Below are positions 33,132 to 40,941 of a stretch of DNA of 64,000 nt, in pieces; the first letter of the stretch is position 1, and every line of letters starts with the position of its first letter. Source of the stretch: an uncultured Hydrogenophaga sp. (lineage in GTDB: Bacteria > Pseudomonadota > Gammaproteobacteria > Burkholderiales > Burkholderiaceae_C); assembly GCF_958439165.1 (NCBI RefSeq), contig NZ_OY288126.1, positions 1 to 64,000 on the forward strand. The letters are read 5' to 3'. The translations under genes were made by a program, and so were the position numbers. The notes under the pieces were generated by a model. That model made no database searches. It was not told the DNA's origin and saw nothing but the letters and a program-made list of their open reading frames with translations.

Positions 33132-33507
33132 GGGGCTGCACTGGTTTCGACGTGGGTTCGGACACGCAGCAGGGCATGTCGAGGTTCTGTCACCTCGTTA
33201 ATCAGCAGAAAAAAACCAACTGCAAACGACGAACGTTTCGCACTCGCCGCTTAAACACCGGTGAGCTTCACAACAGCAGGCCGATGGGCTGGGCAAGGGT
33301 GCCGCAAGGTGTCCAGGCTGTGAGGTAATTTTCATCGGCTGGACTCGCATCGGGCTCCTTGATGCGGGTCGAGATCCAAGGGGGCTGGCCGATTCCACAG
33401 CGTGCCGCTGCGCGGTGGGATCGGCGAGATCAAATCAGACGGCTACACATGTAGAACTGCGCGAAGAAGGCTTGCGGACGGGGGTTCGAATCCCCCCAGC
33501 TCCACCA
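33132..33507 (+). ncRNA. ssrA: Transfer-messenger RNA (tmRNA)
   Basis: The 5' GGGGCTG pairs with the 3' CAGCTCC before CCA, forming an alanyl acceptor stem with the G3-U70 identity pair. The 3' arm has GGTTCGAATCC. The tag frame runs 33222-33254 and reads ANDERFALAA followed by TAA. The 5' stretch CTGGTTTCGACG is typical. tmRNA rescues stalled ribosomes with SmpB. The 3' end is intact even though an island is inserted directly after it, because the 14-bp core repeat restores the sequence. Confidence 0.97.
33494..33507 (+). repeat. attL: 14-bp core at the ssrA 3' end
   Basis: CCCCAGCTCCACCA, the last 14 bases of the tmRNA, recurs exactly at 55048-55061. This marks the left junction of the island. 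Confidence 0.9.
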
Positions 33508-33514
33508 TTCACAA

Positions 33515-33580
33515 TTTTCTTGAGGCCACATGCGGCCAAAAAATCAAGAAAAATCAATAAGGTAGGTCGAGTTGACCTAC
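33515..33580. promoter_or_regulatory. Hairpins at the left end of the island
   Basis: TTTTCTTGA (33515-33523) pairs with TCAAGAAAA (33544-33552), with GGCC/GGCC inside. The next structure is GTAGGTC-GAGTT-GACCTAC (33562-33580). The first may give the tmRNA transcript a new 3' boundary after integration removed its terminator; the second looks like an operator. Both readings are inference. Confidence 0.4.
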
Positions 33581-33619
33581 ACACGGGGCCACATGAGGCC
33601 CCTTGCATCCAGGTTTCAG

Positions 33620-33678
33620 CCGGGTAACATCCCGGGTAACAGGGCCGGCTTTCCCGACCTACTTTCTAAGTTACCCGG
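33620..33678. repeat. Left arm-type sites CCGGGTAAC of the integrase
   Basis: CCGGGTAAC occurs at 33620-33628 and 33632-33640 (12-base step) and inverted as GTTACCCGG at 33670-33678, which ends at the base before the integrase ATG. The same pair with the same 12-base step occurs at the right end. They are probably integrase arm sites, and the inverted copy may make the integrase autoregulatory. Confidence 0.7.
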
Positions 33679-34971
33679 ATGGCTGCGACAGATCTCCTCT
33701 CCGACAGGACAATCCAGGCCGCGCTTAAGGCTGCGGCTGTGGCTGGCAAATCCCGCAAGCTAAGTGACGGCGCCGGCCTGGTGCTGGACGTGCGGCCCAC
33801 AGGCGTTGGTTGGTGGCGGCTTCGCTTCTGGCGAGACGGTAAGGAGGGGATGATTAGCCTGGGCACTTACCCGGTGATCAGCCTGAAGGCGGCCAGAATA
33901 AAGCGCAATGAGGCGCGTGAGGCCAAGGCTCATGGTGCCGACTTGAGCGAAAAGCGGAAACAGGAAAAGGCTGAGAGGGCGCGGCTGCGAGAAGTGGAGG
34001 CCCTAGAGGCCGCTGGGCTACCTGGTCCGGGCACGTTCGAGTACTTGGCACGCGAATGGCTGGAGGTGAGGCACCGGCCTGCAGTGTCGGAGGGGCATGC
34101 CAAAACCACGCAAACACGCTTGGAAAAGATGGTCTTCCCATGGCTGGGCCGCCGGCCGATCTGTGAGATCGAGCCCCCCGAGCTGTTGGAATGTCTCCGC
34201 CGTATCGAGTCTCGCGGTGCACTGGAAACTACCCATCGGGTGAAGGACGCATGCTCACAGGTATTTCGGTACGGCGTTTCAACTGGGGCTTGCGCCCGCA
34301 ATCCTGCGGCGGATCTCCGGGAGGCGCTGAAGCCTGTACCGACTCGCCACTTCGCCGCCATCGTCGACCCCAAGGGCGTCAAGAACCTCCTGCGTGATCT
34401 CGTCGCCTACAAGGGCAACCCAATAACCCGAGCAGCCTTGCGTCTCTCGGCCTTGCTGCTGCTTCGGCCGGGCGAGCTGCGGAGCCTAGAGTGGTCCTGG
34501 GTAGATTTCGAGACCGCCACGCTGACACTGCCATCCGCAGTCATGAAGCGCCGCTTGGATGAGAAGGCTAACGGGCAGCCCCATGTCGTACCCATGGCTG
34601 CACAGGTAGTGGCCATCTTCCAGGAGCTGCAGCCACTGACTATGCACAGCCGCTACGTGTTTCCGTCGATCTTGACGCGCGAGAAATGCATGAGCGAAAA
34701 CACGGTTCGCAGCGCCTTGCGGCGCCTAGGCTACGGAAACGACGACATGATCGCCCATGGCTTTAGAGCTATGGCGCGCACTATGCTGGCCGAACAGCTC
34801 AATGTGCAGCCCGAGGTCATTGAGGCGCAGCTGGCGCACGCTGTTTCCGACTCCTTGGGGCGCGCTTACAACCGTACGCAGTACCTGACCCAGCGTCGCG
34901 ACATGATGACCATGTGGGCCAACTACCTTGAACAGCTCCAATCCACTGATGAGGGATCCAGAAATGAGTGA
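33679..34971 (+). CDS. int: Tyrosine integrase of the island (P4-like)
   Basis: 430 residues. The N-terminal arm-binding domain (DUF4102 type, about 10-90) has KLSDGAGLVLDVRPTG and MISLGTYPVISLKAAR. The core-binding domain covers about 115-215. The catalytic domain has R263 (LLRPGELRSLEW), H360 and R363 (HGFRAMARTMLAEQL), the LAHA box and nucleophile Y397 (RAYNRTQYL). It should recombine the 14-bp core at ssrA. The start follows the inverted arm site directly. The next gene overlaps its end by 8 bases. Confidence 0.96.
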   Translation: MAATDLLSDRTIQAALKAAAVAGKSRKLSDGAGLVLDVRPTGVGWWRLRFWRDGKEGMISLGTYPVISLKAARIKRNEAREAKAHGADLSEKRKQEKAERARLREVEALEAAGLPGPGTFEYLAREWLEVRHRPAVSEGHAKTTQTRLEKMVFPWLGRRPICEIEPPELLECLRRIESRGALETTHRVKDACSQVFRYGVSTGACARNPAADLREALKPVPTRHFAAIVDPKGVKNLLRDLVAYKGNPITRAALRLSALLLLRPGELRSLEWSWVDFETATLTLPSAVMKRRLDEKANGQPHVVPMAAQVVAIFQELQPLTMHSRYVFPSILTREKCMSENTVRSALRRLGYGNDDMIAHGFRAMARTMLAEQLNVQPEVIEAQLAHAVSDSLGRAYNRTQYLTQRRDMMTMWANYLEQLQSTDEGSRNE

Positions 34972-35590
34972 CCCACTACCTGATCCCCATACGGACTGGA
35001 TCACATCCAACGATGTAAGAAAACGGTGGCCAAGGCCTGAGGAGCTAGGAGCGCCAACGGAGGATGAGATTGTGAAGGCCGGTAACCGCGCGTCACTAGC
35101 TGCGAAAACCGTGTTTAGGGATGCTGCGCGCGAGTTGTATATGGCGAAATGGCGGCGTGCCAACAAGACGCCGTGGCGTCAACTGGTGTGTGACTACCGA
35201 GCCACCGACCTGGTGCAAGTCGAAGTTGAGGTTATCGATGACGGTGGCCAACCGAGGGCGCAGATCGTCTACGGCGACCCCGGATTGGGGCTGATGGGCG
35301 ATGCCGCCTCGCTCTTCAAGGCAGTGGCCCAATTGTCGAAAGCGCTCGATCTGATCGAGGCTGATGCACAGAAAAAAACTGAGTTTTCGAAGACTGCTTT
35401 AGATGCTAAGTACGAGCCCATCCGCCGCCTAAAAAAGTGGGCGGTAGTTAACGCAAAGTCATCAAGCAAGTCGGAGGCGAAAAGGCTGTGTGAAACCATG
35501 CCACAAGATATCAAATTGTTGGCCAAGGGTCTGGAGGACCCTGTGCGCGTGATTTACGACGCCATTCGGAAAGGACTGAAAGCCCCCTGA
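34964..35590 (+). CDS. Hypothetical protein coupled to the integrase
   Basis: 208 residues from ATG 34964, overlapping the int stop by 8 bases, so it is translated with it. It is hydrophilic and soluble, with no signal peptide. The C-terminal half is lysine-rich and helical (KKTEFSKTALDAKYEPIRRLKKWAVV). I do not recognise a domain. Coupling to int suggests a role in excision, DNA binding or copy control, but this is inference only. Confidence 0.65.
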   Translation: MSDPLPDPHTDWITSNDVRKRWPRPEELGAPTEDEIVKAGNRASLAAKTVFRDAARELYMAKWRRANKTPWRQLVCDYRATDLVQVEVEVIDDGGQPRAQIVYGDPGLGLMGDAASLFKAVAQLSKALDLIEADAQKKTEFSKTALDAKYEPIRRLKKWAVVNAKSSSKSEAKRLCETMPQDIKLLAKGLEDPVRVIYDAIRKGLKAP

Positions 35591-35596
35591 ATCGAA

Positions 35597-35617
35597 TACG
35601 TGTACGCGGTACACGTA
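35597..35617. promoter_or_regulatory. Perfect palindrome upstream of the AlpA-like gene
   Basis: TACGTGTAC-GCG-GTACACGTA is a 9-bp perfect inverted repeat, followed by a second smaller one (ACGCC-GTA-GGCGT). It lies seven bases after the preceding stop and about 75 before the AlpA-like start. It could be an operator or part of the island replication origin. Confidence 0.55.
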
Positions 35618-35665
35618 ACGCGTACGCCGTAGGCGTGTTTGGTTTGAGACTTGCTGTGAAGAATT

Positions 35666-35688
35666 CGCCCCATGAAACACATGGGGCG
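35666..35688 (+). promoter_or_regulatory. Hairpin over the AlpA-like gene ribosome site
   Basis: CGCCCCATG-AAACA-CATGGGGCG forms a perfect 9-bp stem. Its 3' strand holds the GGGGCG purine block just upstream of the ATG at 35693. Folding would hide the ribosome site, so translation may be controlled. It could instead be a protein-binding palindrome. Confidence 0.5.
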
Positions 35689-35692
35689 AGAT

Positions 35693-36046
35693 ATGAGCAA
35701 ACAGCAAAGTGATCAACGAAACCGAGAAAAGCAATCGCTGCAAGTGGCGTTGCCTGCGGCGCTCGCAGAAGTCGCTCTGGTTGACGCAAAGATTTGCGCA
35801 GCCACGGGCGGCATGTCTGTCTCCCAGTGGCACAACCTGGTGCGCGAAGGATCGGCACCCAAGCCGTTGATCCGTACCCCTCGGTACACCCGTTGGGGAC
35901 TGGCTGAAGTCCGCCACTTCTTCCTCGGCCTGACGACGCAGGGAGCTAGCGAGGGTGAGAGCGCAGTCATTGAGCGCGCCAAGAATGCTAGCCGCGCTGC
36001 TAAGGCCAAGCGCCAGGCAAAGGCACAAACCACGGGGGCAGCTTAA
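35693..36046 (+). CDS. AlpA/excisionase-like helix-turn-helix protein
   Basis: 117 residues. The middle part GGMSVSQWHNLVREGSAPKPLIRTPRYTRWGLAEVRHFF has the MerR-like helix-turn-helix seen in AlpA and Xis proteins: the first helix picks the site, and the RTPRYTRW segment is the wing. The C-terminus is alanine/lysine-rich. AlpA proteins switch on island excision or satellite genes. I chose ATG 35693 over 35672, which lies inside the hairpin stem. The length is larger than typical AlpA because of N- and C-terminal extensions. Confidence 0.7.
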   Translation: MSKQQSDQRNREKQSLQVALPAALAEVALVDAKICAATGGMSVSQWHNLVREGSAPKPLIRTPRYTRWGLAEVRHFFLGLTTQGASEGESAVIERAKNASRAAKAKRQAKAQTTGAA

Positions 36047-36048
36047 TC

Positions 36049-36342
36049 ATGGGCTCTAAGTTGCTCGAACCCGGGGGTGGATGCGCCCGCTTCGCGGGGA
36101 GCCGTCGCATGCTGGAAGTGGTGCCCCAGGCTGCGCAAACAGCCCAGGGCGCCGGTGGCAATGGTCTGGAGACTGGCAGGCATCCGAGCACGCTGGACAC
36201 GGCAGCGTGCTACTGCGGACCCGGCCGCGCCGCTGGTCCTCGGTACACGTGTATCACCTGTCTGGGCTTCGCCCGCATCGGTCAGCGAATTGAGGCTCGC
36301 GCGCCTCACCGTTACCAGGAAGAACGTGGGGTTGCATCGTGA
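36049..36342 (+). CDS. Small hypothetical protein with cysteine cluster
   Basis: 97 residues, two bases after the preceding stop. It holds CYCGPGR and YTCITC in the second half, a possible zinc-binding set. The ribosome site is weak (GGGGGCAG). It overlaps the next frame by GTGA. No domain is recognised. The close packing in a row of coupled genes is the main argument that it is real. Confidence 0.5.
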   Translation: MGSKLLEPGGGCARFAGSRRMLEVVPQAAQTAQGAGGNGLETGRHPSTLDTAACYCGPGRAAGPRYTCITCLGFARIGQRIEARAPHRYQEERGVAS

Positions 36343-36713
36343 GCCCGAGCGAACAGGTGGGCTACACCATCGCATGCGATCTGCTGAGCGCCATTGACGC
36401 AGCTGATAAGGGTGAAGATCCGAGTCAGCTGATGATCGCCGGTGTCGTCCTGGCTCTCTTGCAACCCGACCCCGCAGCAGCAATGGTGGGCTTTGCGCAG
36501 CGCATGGCCCCTGCCTTCGCCCAAGCCACCCAGGCTACCGGGAAGGAGTTTTACACCCTGTGCGCGCGCGCTGAGCTCGCTGGTCATACCTGTACCAAGG
36601 ACTCCTCCCGGCGGATCATCTTGAGCCGTCGGGGCCGTTCCATGACCTTCGACGACGTGGCAGCAGCTACGGCCTGGCTTGACCGCGTGACCGCCCAGAA
36701 AGGAGCTGCCTGA
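36339..36713 (+). CDS. Hypothetical protein in the island replication module
   Basis: 124 residues from a GTG overlapping the previous stop (GTGA). It is alanine-rich and helical; the end SSRRIILSRRGRSMTFDDVAAATAWLDRV reads like a small folded domain. It ends one base before the Rep gene start. I do not recognise it. The sequence looks protein-like rather than a shadow frame, and the opposite-strand frames here are poorer. Confidence 0.55.
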   Translation: MSPSEQVGYTIACDLLSAIDAADKGEDPSQLMIAGVVLALLQPDPAAAMVGFAQRMAPAFAQATQATGKEFYTLCARAELAGHTCTKDSSRRIILSRRGRSMTFDDVAAATAWLDRVTAQKGAA

Positions 36714-36714
36714 C

Positions 36715-37653
36715 ATGGCGCGCTACCGCAAGGTCGATCCGCGCATCTGGAACGACGCCAAGTTTCGTTCCCTTAGCGACAACGCCAAGCTGGTGTTCTT
36801 CATGCTGCTGACCCACCCCAATATGACCGCCCTCGGCGCCATGCGCGGTACCGTTGCCGGCCTGGCCGCTGAGATTGGCTGGAAGTCGGAAGCCTTCGGG
36901 GAAGCCTTTGGAGAGATCGTCGCCAAGGGTATGGCAAAGCACGATCCGCAGGCCTGTTTTGTGGGGCTGCCCAACTTCATCCGGTACAACGAACCGGAGT
37001 CACCGAACGTGGTGAAGGCATGGATCGGCGCATTGGATCTGCTGCCGGAATGCGAGCAGCGAAACGAGATTATTGCTGGTGCTTTGGCATATGTGAAAGC
37101 CAAAGGCAAAGCCTTTGCGGAAGCCTTCCCGGAAGGCTGGCTGAAGACTATGCCTAATCAGGAGCAGGAGCAGGAGCAGGAGCAAGAACAGGAACAGGAA
37201 CAGGAACAGGAACAGGAACAGGAACAGCAAGGGGGAGCGGTCGTGCAGCAATCTGCACTCAGCCCTTCGCCCGGATTCTCCAAAAAGCCGAAACGCGAGC
37301 AGATCACGCTGGAAACCTACCTGGCCGAATGCAAAGCCGCTGGACGGAAGGCGGTGCCTGAAGATCACCACGTGCGCCGCTGGGCAGCTGATGCGGGGAT
37401 CTCGGACGAAATGCTGCAGATCGCCTGGGTGAAGTTCCGGGAGCGCTACACCGAGGGCGAAATGGGATGTGCGAAGCGCTACAAGGACTGGCCTACCCAC
37501 TTCGCCACCGCGGTTAAGGACAACTGGTTCAAGCTGTGGTTCTTCCGTGACGACGGTATCCAGTGGACTAGCAACGGTCTGACCTGCCGAACGGTACTGG
37601 AGGCACGCATGCGCTCGGCCCAGGAAAAAACGCAGGAGGTGGGCGATGCATGA
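36715..37653 (+). CDS. Phage-type replication initiator/helicase loader-like protein
   Basis: 312 residues. The N-terminus MARYRKVDPRIWNDAKFRSLSDNAKLVFFMLLTHPN is the winged-helix start seen in many phage replication proteins. It is followed by a run of 11 Gln-Glu pairs (37159-37224) linking to a C-terminal DnaT/DnaD-like part with WPTHFATAVKDNWFKLW. It lies directly before a DnaB-type helicase and overlaps it by 8 bases, which supports a role in origin binding and helicase loading. AAGGAG precedes the start. Confidence 0.75.
   Translation: MARYRKVDPRIWNDAKFRSLSDNAKLVFFMLLTHPNMTALGAMRGTVAGLAAEIGWKSEAFGEAFGEIVAKGMAKHDPQACFVGLPNFIRYNEPESPNVVKAWIGALDLLPECEQRNEIIAGALAYVKAKGKAFAEAFPEGWLKTMPNQEQEQEQEQEQEQEQEQEQEQEQQGGAVVQQSALSPSPGFSKKPKREQITLETYLAECKAAGRKAVPEDHHVRRWAADAGISDEMLQIAWVKFRERYTEGEMGCAKRYKDWPTHFATAVKDNWFKLWFFRDDGIQWTSNGLTCRTVLEARMRSAQEKTQEVGDA
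37159..37224 (+). repeat. Hexanucleotide tandem repeat coding (Gln-Glu)11
   Basis: Eleven CAG/CAA-GAG/GAA units in a row. Because the unit is 6 bases, slippage would change linker length without breaking the frame. The first units use GAG and the later ones GAA, so the tract grew in at least two steps. Confidence 0.95.
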
Positions 37654-39037
37654 AGAGATCACCCCGGACCACGTTGTGCTGCCCTCGCACTCCATCGAAG
37701 CCGAATCCAGTGTGATCGGCGCACTGCTGATGGACAACATGTTGTGGGACCATGTTAGCGACATGCTCAGCGAGGCCGACTTCTACCGCTTCGAGCATCG
37801 GCTGATCTATAGGGCCATCTCTGCGCTTGTCAACGCCACCAAGCCGGCTGATGTGGTGACCGTGTTCGAGCACCTGAAAAGCCAGGGCAAGGCAGATCAG
37901 GCCGGCGGTATGACCTATATCAACGACTTGGCGCAGTACGTGCCGAGCGCTGCGAACATTCGCCGTTACGCTGAGATCGTGGCCAGCAGGGCGATGCAGC
38001 GCCGCCTGCTGTCGGCCTGCAAAGAGGCACGAGAGATTGCTGAAGCTCAGGGCGAGGACGTTGTTGGCGCCTGCAACGCGATCCAGGCGTTATTCGAGCC
38101 CATTGCTATGCCGCAGGCTGCCCATGACGCGCGAGCGGTGGGCGAGTACGCGGTTTCGCTTATCGATCGCATCAGCGACTTGAGCGAAGGCAACCTTCAG
38201 CCCGGTATCCCAACCGGTTTCGCGGCGTTGGATCGCCACTTGGTCGGGGGACTGAAGGCCGGAAAACAGATCGTGATCGCGGCCCGGCCGTCCATCGGTA
38301 AGACCTCGCTGGCCGTTGCCATTGCCCGAGCCTGCGCCCTGGCGGGAAACCCGGTGGCGGTGTTCTCCATGGAGATGGAGGGGGACGAATTGGTGGATCG
38401 CATCACCGCCGGCCTCGGGAGCATCGACCTCGAAAGGCTGACGAAGGGCATGCTCGCAGACGGGGAGTGGTCGCGCCTGACCGAAGCGGTAGAAACCTTG
38501 GGCAAGTTGCCGCTCTATATCGATGACCAGGCTGCGCTGACCTTGATCGACATCCGTGCCAAGGCTCGAAAGCTTAGGCGCCTGCACGGCATTAAGGTGC
38601 TAGTGATCGATTACTTGCAGCTGTGCGCCTCCAGCAATCAACGTCAGGGGAGCAACCGTCACCATCAGCTCGAAGAGCTTTCCCGTGGGCTCAAGGCCCT
38701 GGCCAAGCAGCTTAACCTCACGGTGATCCTGTTGAGCCAGCTCAACCGGGAGGTCGAAAAGCGGCCTGGATGCAGGCCTGTGTTGGCCGACTTGAAGGAG
38801 TCCGGTGCGATCGAGGAAGACGCCGACGTGGTGATGCTGCTGAGCAAGGACGGTGACTTGCCTGACGGCTGCTCGCTGATCCATGCCGAGCTCGCGAAGA
38901 ATCGCGGCGGCAAACGAGGCGTATTCGTGAAATTTGCGTTCAACGGCGCGCACCAAACCTGGGTCGAAACTAATGAAAGGGCCAGACCTGCATCACCGCA
39001 AAGACATGCTGCCAAGCATTTCACTGACGACGTATGA
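37646..39037 (+). CDS. DnaB-type replicative helicase
   Basis: 463 residues. The N-terminal DnaB domain (about 12-110, HSIEAESSVIGALLMDN) is followed by a RecA-like motor with Walker A AARPSIGKTSLAVAIAR near residue 213, SMEMEGDELVDRITAG, and Walker B VLVIDYLQL near 317. The GRPVLADLKESGAIEEDAD-type motif is present as RPVLADLKESG. AGGAGGT stands five bases before the start. This island copy is distinct from a chromosomal dnaB and would let the element replicate on its own. Confidence 0.95.
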   Translation: MHEEITPDHVVLPSHSIEAESSVIGALLMDNMLWDHVSDMLSEADFYRFEHRLIYRAISALVNATKPADVVTVFEHLKSQGKADQAGGMTYINDLAQYVPSAANIRRYAEIVASRAMQRRLLSACKEAREIAEAQGEDVVGACNAIQALFEPIAMPQAAHDARAVGEYAVSLIDRISDLSEGNLQPGIPTGFAALDRHLVGGLKAGKQIVIAARPSIGKTSLAVAIARACALAGNPVAVFSMEMEGDELVDRITAGLGSIDLERLTKGMLADGEWSRLTEAVETLGKLPLYIDDQAALTLIDIRAKARKLRRLHGIKVLVIDYLQLCASSNQRQGSNRHHQLEELSRGLKALAKQLNLTVILLSQLNREVEKRPGCRPVLADLKESGAIEEDADVVMLLSKDGDLPDGCSLIHAELAKNRGGKRGVFVKFAFNGAHQTWVETNERARPASPQRHAAKHFTDDV

Positions 39038-39246
39038 CCGAGAAGAACGATCTCCGTGGGGGTGCTTTTGCGCAGCGTTTCGCAACAGATGAAGAATCGC
39101 GCGCCACTGAACGACCTTTCCCGCGTGCCGCCGTGAGCGGGGAGCCCCTCTGTCTGCTCTGCCAGGGTCTTGTGAAAACCGTCGCTCATCCGATGACCAT
39201 GCTGCGCAGCAAGGTGTATCCGGTCCAGAAGGAGTCAGTAAATTGA
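39034..39246 (+). CDS. Small hypothetical protein between dnaB and small terminase
   Basis: 70 residues, coupled at both ends: ATGA overlap with the dnaB-type gene and TTGA overlap with the next. It contains one CLLC motif (EPLCLLCQGLVKTVAHP). There is no recognised domain. The double overlap supports real translation. Confidence 0.55.
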   Translation: MTEKNDLRGGAFAQRFATDEESRATERPFPRAAVSGEPLCLLCQGLVKTVAHPMTMLRSKVYPVQKESVN

Positions 39247-39938
39247 GCAGACCCGACGGCTTGAACGCCAAACAGACTGCCTTTGTGCATGAGTACCTGG
39301 TGGACAAAAACGCGACGCAGGCAGCGATACGCGCCGGGTACTCGGTCAAGACTGCTGCATCCCTGGGCGAACGGCTGTTGAGAAATGTTGAGATCCGTGC
39401 GGCCATCGACGAGGGACTGCAGGATCTGGCCAGAAGGGTCGGGCTCACGGCGGAAATGGTGCTGCGCGAGCGCAAGCGTCTCGCCTTTTTCGATCCGCGC
39501 AAGTTGTTGGACCGAGAGGGCAACCCATTGCCTTTGCAGGATCTGGACGACGACACGGCCGCGGCGATTGCTGGGCTGGATGTGCTGCAGATGATTGGAG
39601 AAGGCCACACATCGGGGATCACCAGCTACGTCAAGAAGTACAAGCTGGCAGCCAAGGACACCAGCTTGACGGCATTGGAGAAGTACCTTGGACTCAACGA
39701 GAAGCCGATCCGTTTCGCCTTGCCCAAGATCGAATGCGCAGACGACTGCACCAAGGCGCACGGCGAGGTGCTGGATGCAGTGGCCGCTGGCCGGCTGGGT
39801 GCAAGCGAGGCCAAGCTGATGGCCGATCTCATTGACGGTCAGCGTCGCACGCTGGAGACAAATGAGTTGATGAAGCGCATGGAGGCCATGGAACAGGCCA
39901 TTGAAGCCTTGATCACCAAAAACGCTAAACGAGCATGA
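39243..39938 (+). CDS. Phage small terminase subunit-like protein
   Basis: 231 residues from a TTG at 39243 with AAGGAG eight bases ahead. The N-terminus LNAKQTAFVHEYLVDKNATQAAIRAGYSVKTAASLGERLLRN is the classical terminase small-subunit helix-turn-helix that selects packaging DNA. A coiled coil ends the protein (about 200-230). No large terminase follows. In phage satellites such a lone TerS redirects the helper phage packaging machine. Confidence 0.85.
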   Translation: MSRPDGLNAKQTAFVHEYLVDKNATQAAIRAGYSVKTAASLGERLLRNVEIRAAIDEGLQDLARRVGLTAEMVLRERKRLAFFDPRKLLDREGNPLPLQDLDDDTAAAIAGLDVLQMIGEGHTSGITSYVKKYKLAAKDTSLTALEKYLGLNEKPIRFALPKIECADDCTKAHGEVLDAVAAGRLGASEAKLMADLIDGQRRTLETNELMKRMEAMEQAIEALITKNAKRA

Positions 39939-40303
39939 GCGCAGTGTTGAAACGGCGAATTCGGCGGCTTGAGAAGATGGTCAAGGAGGCGGCTTCGCCG
40001 GCGCAGCCGCGCACTGTTGTCGTGCTTAACGCACCAGAGGATGAGGCACCGGCGGCTGGGAAAGCCGAGTTCGCAGCGCAGCAGGATGCAGCAATCCGGC
40101 AAGGCGCTTCTGTCATCGTCATAGTTGGTCCGAACGCGAAGGCGGCCAAGTTGCACCCTAAGGCTATCGCAGCGGACAGCGAGGTGGACGCCATGGGCAG
40201 GCGCCTGGGGCTGTTGCCGTCCTCAGATGGTATGCACCGGAACGCACTCCAACAGGTGTTGGGGAGCCTTAGCGGGAACGTGATCGGGGTCGTCGCGCAG
40301 TAG
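39935..40303 (+). CDS. Hypothetical protein after the small terminase
   Basis: 122 residues, ATGA overlap with the terminase gene. A basic N-terminus VLKRRIRRLEKMVKEA suggests a short coiled coil, followed by an alternating hydrophobic stretch RTVVVLNAPE and SVIVIVGPNAKA. There is no recognised domain. It is the last gene of the phage-like module. Confidence 0.6.
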   Translation: MSAVLKRRIRRLEKMVKEAASPAQPRTVVVLNAPEDEAPAAGKAEFAAQQDAAIRQGASVIVIVGPNAKAAKLHPKAIAADSEVDAMGRRLGLLPSSDGMHRNALQQVLGSLSGNVIGVVAQ

Positions 40304-40941
40304 AGGGCTCAGCGCTGACTCTGAGTCTGCCGCTGCCACGGCGTGCCTACGGCACCGCCTCGGCAATGCTGTCGGGGGTACGGTGGTTACTGGCGGCGCA
40401 GGATCTCTGCCAAGTGGGTTTTTGCTTCGTTGAAGTCAGCATGATTTTCGCTACTCGCAAAACACGGGCTTGCTCCGGTTAAAGCAGGTTCAGTGGTTTC
40501 AATGAACCTGGCGGGGTGAACCCTGACATGCTCTCCCCGTCTGTGGTTTCCAGCGGGGCGTTGCTCCATCTGCGCACCTGCCATCCGGCCCAGTGCCCGA
40601 GCCCAAGTGAGTCGAAATCCAAGCGGTCCACCAACCGGTCCACTCAGACCACCCGTCCGACATTCGCCTGAAGGCCCTTAATCATGACGGCAAACATGCC
40701 GGGCTGTAGCGGGGAGCGTCATTCTTCGGCTAACGCTGTATCTCCTCAAGCCAGACCTATCGGTCATGACCGGTCGACAGGCTGGCTATCAAAGCCTTTC
40801 GGGAAGAAAACTGAAGCGCAGGCAGCATGGCAGAAATGACCGAGAACTCGCTAGCCCCTAGGCATTTTGCCTAGAGACTTTCTGTGGTGACCGATCAGTC
40901 GGTTACATTTTTGATTAGTACGTTCTTCCAGGTGAGGCCAA
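40304..40941. promoter_or_regulatory. 638-base gap between phage-like module and defence operon
   Basis: No gene of believable length lies here. It holds a hairpin CAGGTTCA/TGAACCTG (40485-40510, 10-base loop), the palindrome CGGTCATGACCG (40761-40772), CTAGGCA-TTT-TGCCTAG (40858-40874) and GTGACCGA-TCAG-TCGGTTAC (40887-40906, one mismatch). The heptamer TGACCGA occurs three times (40760-40766 reversed, 40837-40843, 40888-40894). The last 70 bases turn AT-rich, as expected for the defence operon promoter. The region reads as a control region for the helicase gene. Confidence 0.6.
40858..40906. promoter_or_regulatory. Tandem palindromes upstream of the defence operon
   Basis: Two inverted repeats, CTAGGCA-TTT-TGCCTAG and GTGACCGA-TCAG-TCGGTTAC, lie 36 to 84 bases before the GTG start at 40942. 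They are likely operators, but no regulator gene lies in the operon. Confidence 0.5.

Noticed and set aside
37159..37224. CRISPR-like or noncoding satellite repeat
   Set aside because: The 6-base unit is in frame, has no spacers and codes a Gln-Glu linker inside a clear gene.
40304..40941. Hidden gene between the phage-like module and the defence operon
   Set aside because: All frames are short and lack ribosome sites; the region is rich in palindromes instead.
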